Shown: one piece after another, positions 60,453 to 64,000 of the stretch
Position numbering within the stretch: position 1 is the stretch's first letter
How the letters are laid out: each line of letters starts with the position of its first letter
NCBI GenBank assembly: GCA_965116715.1
Contig: OZ220724.1
Span: 1,488,001 to 1,552,000, forward strand
DNA from: Poriferisodalis sp965116715
GTDB lineage: Bacteria; Actinomycetota; Acidimicrobiia; Acidimicrobiales; Poriferisodalaceae
Direction: 5' to 3'
Length of the DNA: 64,000 nt
Position numbers and translations under genes: made by a program
Notes under the pieces: model-generated
What the model saw: only the letters and a program-made list of their open reading frames with translations
Database searches by the model: none
What the model was told of the DNA's origin: nothing

Positions 60453-61112
60453 ATGGCAACTGACACGGGCACTGACACCGAGATCGAGTTCTGGGTCGAC
60501 CCCATCTGACCTTGGTGCTGGGTGACGGCCAGGTGGGTCGTCGACGACGTCGCTTCCGAGCGCAACCTGAAGGTGAAGTGGCAGCCGATCAGCCTGCTCT
60601 TCAAGAACGAGCCCCCGACGGACAGCCCGTACTACGACGCGGTGGTCGGCACGCACGGGCAGCTACGGGTCATGGAGTCGATCCGGGCTGCCGAGGGCGA
60701 CGACGCCGTGTTCGCCGTGTACTGGGATTTTGCGAGCCGCATCCATCACGACGGCGACCGCGACTTCGACATCGCCAAGGCGCTCGAAGAGCTGGGCATC
60801 GATCCTGAGCACGCCAAAGCGGCAACCGACGAGAAGTGGGATGCCGAGATTCGCTCACGCATGGACGAAGGCTTGGCGCTCGTGGGCACCGACGTCGGCA
60901 CGCCCATCATCGCCCTCGACCGGGCTGACGGCGAGCGCGTCGGCATCTTCGGCCCCGTCATTACGCGGGCACCCAAGGGCGACGAGGCACTCAAGCTGTG
61001 GGACGGCATGGTGGCCATGATGGACGTCGACGGCTTCTGGGAGCTCAAGAAGACTCGCACCGAGCGTCCCGAGTTCGGCGAGCGACCGGTCACCGTCCCG
61101 CCGGTGGGCTGA
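60453..61112 (+). CDS. DsbA-like selenoprotein (UPWC; mycothiol-dependent nitroreductase Rv2466c-type), Sec19
   Basis: Read from the ATG at 60453 through the in-frame TGA at 60507-60509, the product has 219 residues: a short lead, EFWVDPI, Sec19, then PWCWVTARWVVDD. In the relatives, for example mycobacterial Rv2466c, the same place reads F-D-P-x-C-P-W-C-W, so the first, nucleophilic Cys is replaced by Sec. The rest matches the family: helical insertion (EDAVFAVYWDFASRIHHD), GTDVGTPIIALD with the cis-Pro region, and FGPVITRAPKGDEALKLWDG. The protein probably reduces or exchanges thiols with mycothiol in the cytosol. Starting only after the TGA would remove the catalytic residues. A SECIS-like hairpin follows the TGA. 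It lies between the tandem CoA-transferase and an amidohydrolase. Confidence 0.88.
60524..60542 (+). promoter_or_regulatory. Predicted bacterial SECIS hairpin of the UPWC gene
   Basis: A 7-bp stem (GACGGCC with GGTCGTC, one G-U wobble) around a 5-base AGGUG loop at 60531-60535. The loop begins 22 bases after the TGA and starts A-G-G-U, like the loop of the E. coli fdhF SECIS as recalled. It lies within the coding sequence. Confidence 0.6.
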
Positions 61113-61153
61113 CGCTCTCGACAGCGGCCCATTGTGGAGTTGGCACAGCGGCA

Positions 61154-62326
61154 ATGAGCGACACGATTCTCGACGACCTCAAGATCATCGACACCGACAG
61201 CCACTGGTCGGAGCCGTACGACCTGTGGACATCGCGAGCCCCCGCGAAGTACCGCGACCGTGTGCCGCGCATGGAGACGAGAGCCGGCAAGCGCCGCTGG
61301 TGGTTCGACGACGCCATCCCCATCGGGCTGCCCATCGCGTCCTCGGTGGTGGACCCTGCCGGCGAGAAGGTCACCGGCACGGTCTTCTTCGACTTCGACA
61401 ACGAGATGGTGCACCGCGCCAGCTACGACGCCGATGCCCGGGTGGAGATGCTGGACCAACTCGGGCTGGAAGCGCAGATCATGTACCCCAACGTGGCGGG
61501 CTTCGGGAACCAGAACTTCCTGAAGTCGCCCGACGACGCGCTGCGCCTCATCTCGGTCGAGATCTACAACGACGCGCTGGCCGAGTTCCAGGAGGCCAGC
61601 GGCCAGCGGGTGTTCGGCATGGCACTGCTGCCCTGGTGGGACCTCGACGCCGCCGTGCGCGAGATCGAGCGCTGCCATGCCAACGGGCTGCGGGGCATCG
61701 TGACGTGCTCCAACCCCGAGGAAGCCGGTCTGCCCGACATGGCGACGCCGCATTGGGATCCGGTCTGGCAGGTGTGCTCGGACCTCGCGATGCCGGTCAA
61801 CTTCCACATCGGCTCGTCGAAGGGAAATCTCGACTACTACGGCAAGGCGCCGTGGCCGTCGTTCGGGCCCGAGCGCCGTCTGGCGGTGGGCTCGGCCAAC
61901 CTGTTCATGGGCAACGCCCGCATTGTGGGCAACATGATCTACTCCGGCGTGCCCGAACGCTTCCCGGACGTGAAGTTCGTATCCGTGGAGAGCGGCGTGG
62001 GCTGGCTGCCGTTCTTCCTGGAAGTGCTCGACCACCAGATGGCCGAGACGGCGCCCAACGAGCTGGCGGAGCTGTCGATGCTGCCGTCGGATTACTTCCG
62101 GCGGCAGTTCTACGGCTGCTTCTGGTTCGAGCGATCAACGGTTCGGCCCACGCTCGAATACGTGGGCGCGCAATCGCTGATGTTCGAGACGGACTTCCCG
62201 CACCCCACCTGCCTGTATCCCCGCGACGATCATGACTTGGCCAGGGCGCTCGAAGGGATCCCCCGCGAAGACGTCGAACGCATCATGTCGCTCAACGCAG
62301 CCGAGCTGTACCGCATCGACATCTGA
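61154..62326 (+). CDS. Metal-dependent amidohydrolase (amidohydrolase 2 family)
   Basis: 390 residues. IIDTDSHWSEPYDLW near the start is the D-x-D-x-H version of the metal motif; VNFHIGSS holds the next His, and FETDFPHPTCLYP the active Asp region. The same layout occurs at 35761-36975, so they are paralogues. The family covers decarboxylases and hydrolases for ring-cleavage products. It lies 41 bases after the DsbA-like selenoprotein gene on the same strand. Substrate not known. Confidence 0.9.
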   Translation: MSDTILDDLKIIDTDSHWSEPYDLWTSRAPAKYRDRVPRMETRAGKRRWWFDDAIPIGLPIASSVVDPAGEKVTGTVFFDFDNEMVHRASYDADARVEMLDQLGLEAQIMYPNVAGFGNQNFLKSPDDALRLISVEIYNDALAEFQEASGQRVFGMALLPWWDLDAAVREIERCHANGLRGIVTCSNPEEAGLPDMATPHWDPVWQVCSDLAMPVNFHIGSSKGNLDYYGKAPWPSFGPERRLAVGSANLFMGNARIVGNMIYSGVPERFPDVKFVSVESGVGWLPFFLEVLDHQMAETAPNELAELSMLPSDYFRRQFYGCFWFERSTVRPTLEYVGAQSLMFETDFPHPTCLYPRDDHDLARALEGIPREDVERIMSLNAAELYRIDI

Positions 62327-62559
62327 CACCAACCCATAGGCGGCGGTAGCCGCACAATGCGCCGTAGTATTCGTCGCCTTGGCCGCTGGAACGTCCTCCT
62401 CAGCTGTTGTCGATGACGAGGTTGAAGAGGTTGCCATCAGGGGCGCGATGATCCTGCCTGGCACGGCTTGGCCCTCAGCATTGTAGAGAGAGCTTTCAGC
62501 GGCCTCAGTCCCGGTCGCTGCCACACCCCGAACACAGACGCGCACGTATCGGACAGGGG

Positions 62560-63780
62560 TCACTGCCGACAGCCAGCAGGGATCCAGTACTTCTCGCCGC
62601 TTCCACGTTCGGCTGCTGTGTCGGCAGCGTCGAGGGCTGCCGCTGCGGCTGTGTCGAGGGCGTCGTAGAGCGTGATGAGGCGTTCTGAGTCACCGTTTCC
62701 GAGCATCTCACGGCGCAAGTTACGCAGCGTGGCTGCATGACTGCCGGGCAGCAATATCACGTAGCGGTCCCAAGCGGCGCGGTCGTCGGGGCGGGTCTTC
62801 ACGGTCGCGAGACGCTCGACGGCCTGCTGGACAGCAGGGGCATCTAGGTCGGAGAACGTCTCGAACGCTTCGCCAGCGGCTATTTCGATGCGAGCCTCCG
62901 CCTTCCATTCGAGCACCAGTTCCGTGACCCGAGAGACATTGCCTTCTGGATGCCGCGAATGGCGGGGGTCTGACTCGTCCAGAGTCACAGCAGTCGCAAA
63001 TGCCGCTGCGCGTTCGTCCTGCGTTTCCGCGGGCAGGAGCCTCAAGTAGCCATCCACGTCCCAAGCGTTCAGACGCTGCAATGTTGCCTGTGCAACCCGA
63101 CGGTCTGGGATCGCAGTTGCCGGTGCCGAAGCAGCCCACGCGGCCGTGTCAAACCGGCACTGCGGTACAGCCACCACGGCCTGGGCGGCTGTCAAGCCGC
63201 ACGCTTCGTTGAGTGCCGCGGCCTGCACGATGTCGACCAGATCCGGCATGAACGTGGCGTATACGTCCGCGGCCGCACAGCGGAACCCGAGACCGTGGTC
63301 GCCAAAGACCGGTGCGCCGTCCGGGCCTGGACCAGCCAAGAAATGCGCGACCTCGTGCAGCACCGTAACCGTGTCTGTCGGGTCGCTGACGCAGATCGCG
63401 TGTGAGCCGTGATCGGCTGCACCCGCAGCGTTGCCGCAGTGCTCGCCGCCAGCACGCACCGACGGCACCGGACCCGCACCGAACTCGCGCCACACCAGCC
63501 GCACGAGCAATCGGGCATCCCCGAGGCTGAGCAGATGTGCGCCAGCGGCTCCGATCTCGGCGGCATCGCCGTAAGCAAGATCACCGAACAGGCACTGCTC
63601 CCAGCCGTATGCGTCCCACGTCTGCGCGAACTCAGCGGCACAGCGCGGCTCCGGCTCGGAAACAGCCATCGTGGTCGGCATCGCTTCAGCAGTCGTAACG
63701 TCGCTGTTAGCAGCGCACGCCGATGCACTCAGCATGATCGCGACCGCCAAACTGAAGAGCCGATGCCTGCGAATGATCAA
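62560..63780 (-). CDS. Putative zinc-peptidase lipoprotein (HExxH)
   Basis: 406 residues. A signal peptide leads to lipidated Cys22 (AVAIMLSASAC). Near residue 140, VLHEVAHFLAGPGPDGAPVFGDHGLGF contains HExxH and a downstream His/Asp pair, the pattern of zinc metallopeptidases. The conserved Cys residues before and after may form disulphides. The C-terminal half is helical and of no known family. The only start is a TTG at 63780, 7 bases from the predicted end of an IS element, so the native promoter and perhaps start may have been replaced. Activity and partner unknown. Confidence 0.7.
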   Translation of the reverse strand: MIIRRHRLFSLAVAIMLSASACAANSDVTTAEAMPTTMAVSEPEPRCAAEFAQTWDAYGWEQCLFGDLAYGDAAEIGAAGAHLLSLGDARLLVRLVWREFGAGPVPSVRAGGEHCGNAAGAADHGSHAICVSDPTDTVTVLHEVAHFLAGPGPDGAPVFGDHGLGFRCAAADVYATFMPDLVDIVQAAALNEACGLTAAQAVVAVPQCRFDTAAWAASAPATAIPDRRVAQATLQRLNAWDVDGYLRLLPAETQDERAAAFATAVTLDESDPRHSRHPEGNVSRVTELVLEWKAEARIEIAAGEAFETFSDLDAPAVQQAVERLATVKTRPDDRAAWDRYVILLPGSHAATLRNLRREMLGNGDSERLITLYDALDTAAAAALDAADTAAERGSGEKYWIPAGCRQ

Positions 63781-63787
63781 GAATCTA

Positions 63788-64000
63788 GTGCCGTGTCAGG
63801 CAACGTTTGGGGTGCGTGTCCGCGTGTGGGGTGTCGGGTTGTGGTGCGATTGGGTGCATGGCTGGGCGTGTTCGTGTGAGGGAGATCGATTCGGGTGAGG
63901 GCAGTCGGCTGTTGAGGCTGGTGCGCCGTTCGTCGGGGTCGGTGGTGACGTGGAGGAGAGCGCAGATCGTGTTGTGGTCCGCGCAGGGCATGGATGTGGG
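63788..64000 (+). mobile_element. IS630-type insertion sequence, left end (runs off window)
   Basis: The element seems to start right after the TA at 63786-63787, the target dinucleotide of IS630-type elements, with a terminal sequence starting GTGCCGTGTCAGGC. About 70 bases later the transposase begins. The right end and inverted repeat are outside the window, so the exact boundary is a prediction. Confidence 0.6.
63858..64000 (+). CDS. IS630-family transposase, N-terminus (cut by window end)
   Basis: 47 codons are visible from ATG 63858: MAGRVRVREIDSGEGSRLLR..VRRSSGSVVTWRRAQIVLWSAQGMDV. This is the helix-turn-helix start of IS630 transposases (RRSSGSVVTWRRAQ..L.SAQGM is very conserved among actinobacterial copies). 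The catalytic DDE part lies outside the window. Intact as far as it can be seen. Confidence 0.85.
   Translation, partial: MAGRVRVREIDSGEGSRLLRLVRRSSGSVVTWRRAQIVLWSAQGMDV

Noticed and set aside
62330..62563. Minus-strand ORF starting GTG with a GTGA overlap after the zinc-peptidase gene, encoding a Thr/Ser-rich segment.
   Set aside because: It has no recognisable domain, and more than a third of it (to 62135) runs antisense through the amidohydrolase gene. It could be a frameshifted tail of the peptidase, but nothing supports that.

Overview
The window is high-GC and densely coding; no stretch longer than about 300 bases lacks a gene. The gene families point to an aerobic, heterotrophic, uncultured-type actinobacterium, perhaps near Acidimicrobiia. 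This is inferred from the mix: an SCO6745-family protein, a DUF3556 membrane protein, a GlbO-type haemoglobin, a mycothiol-linked DsbA-like protein, copper amine oxidase, many CaiB/BaiF CoA-transferases, two-domain EthD and class D flavin monooxygenase genes. Many genes carry a TANNNT hexamer 6-8 nt before the start codon, as expected for leaderless actinobacterial mRNAs. No rRNA, tRNA, CRISPR array, riboswitch or clear terminator was recognised.

Layout. 1-2.8 kb: a GT81-type glycosyltransferase (cut by the window edge) facing a GH13_18 sugar phosphorylase. 2.9-11.1 kb: copper amine oxidase, flavin monooxygenase and a complete BMP-type (nucleoside-like) ABC importer. 11.2-15.2 kb: DUF3467, DEAD-box helicase with cold-shock protein, an alpha/beta hydrolase, and a GrdB/PrdB-like gene read through an in-frame TGA (selenocysteine). 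15.4-20.6 kb: truncated haemoglobin, a small island (DUF4268, DUF6338) bounded by a 37-bp imperfect direct repeat, SCO6745, a serine hydrolase and an SRPBCC protein. 20.6-36.9 kb: EthD, class V aminotransferase with a second DUF3467, pyruvate carboxylase, a Rieske oxygenase plus dimethylglycine-dehydrogenase-like pair with a LysR regulator, and acyl-CoA/CoA-transferase/SDR/amidohydrolase catabolic genes. 37.0-39.3 kb: toxin-antitoxin cluster (orphan ribbon-helix-helix gene, VapBC, and a HEPN toxin paired with an MNT nucleotidyltransferase fused to a piece of a type III restriction subunit). 39.4-47.9 kb: a Liv-type ABC operon with a three-domain LivH-LivM-LivG fusion, plus DUF3556 and an FAD oxidoreductase. 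48-51.8 kb: cobalamin nucleotide-loop genes cobS, cobT, cobU with a DUF1015 gene. 51.9-62.3 kb: CoA-transferases, acyl-CoA synthetase, amidohydrolases, a serine hydrolase, and a second TGA-containing gene (UPWC DsbA-like protein). 62.6-64 kb: a putative zinc-peptidase lipoprotein next to the left end of an IS630-type element that runs off the window.

The strongest biological signal is two independent predicted selenoproteins. In both, an in-frame TGA sits at the first position of a UxxC redox motif (UPVC and UPWC), coding similarity continues past the TGA, and a hairpin fitting a bacterial SECIS lies just downstream. The other notable item is the restriction-subunit/MNT fusion within an overlapping HEPN-MNT module. 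Most metabolic genes concern uptake and oxidative breakdown of amines, methylated amines and CoA-activated organic acids.
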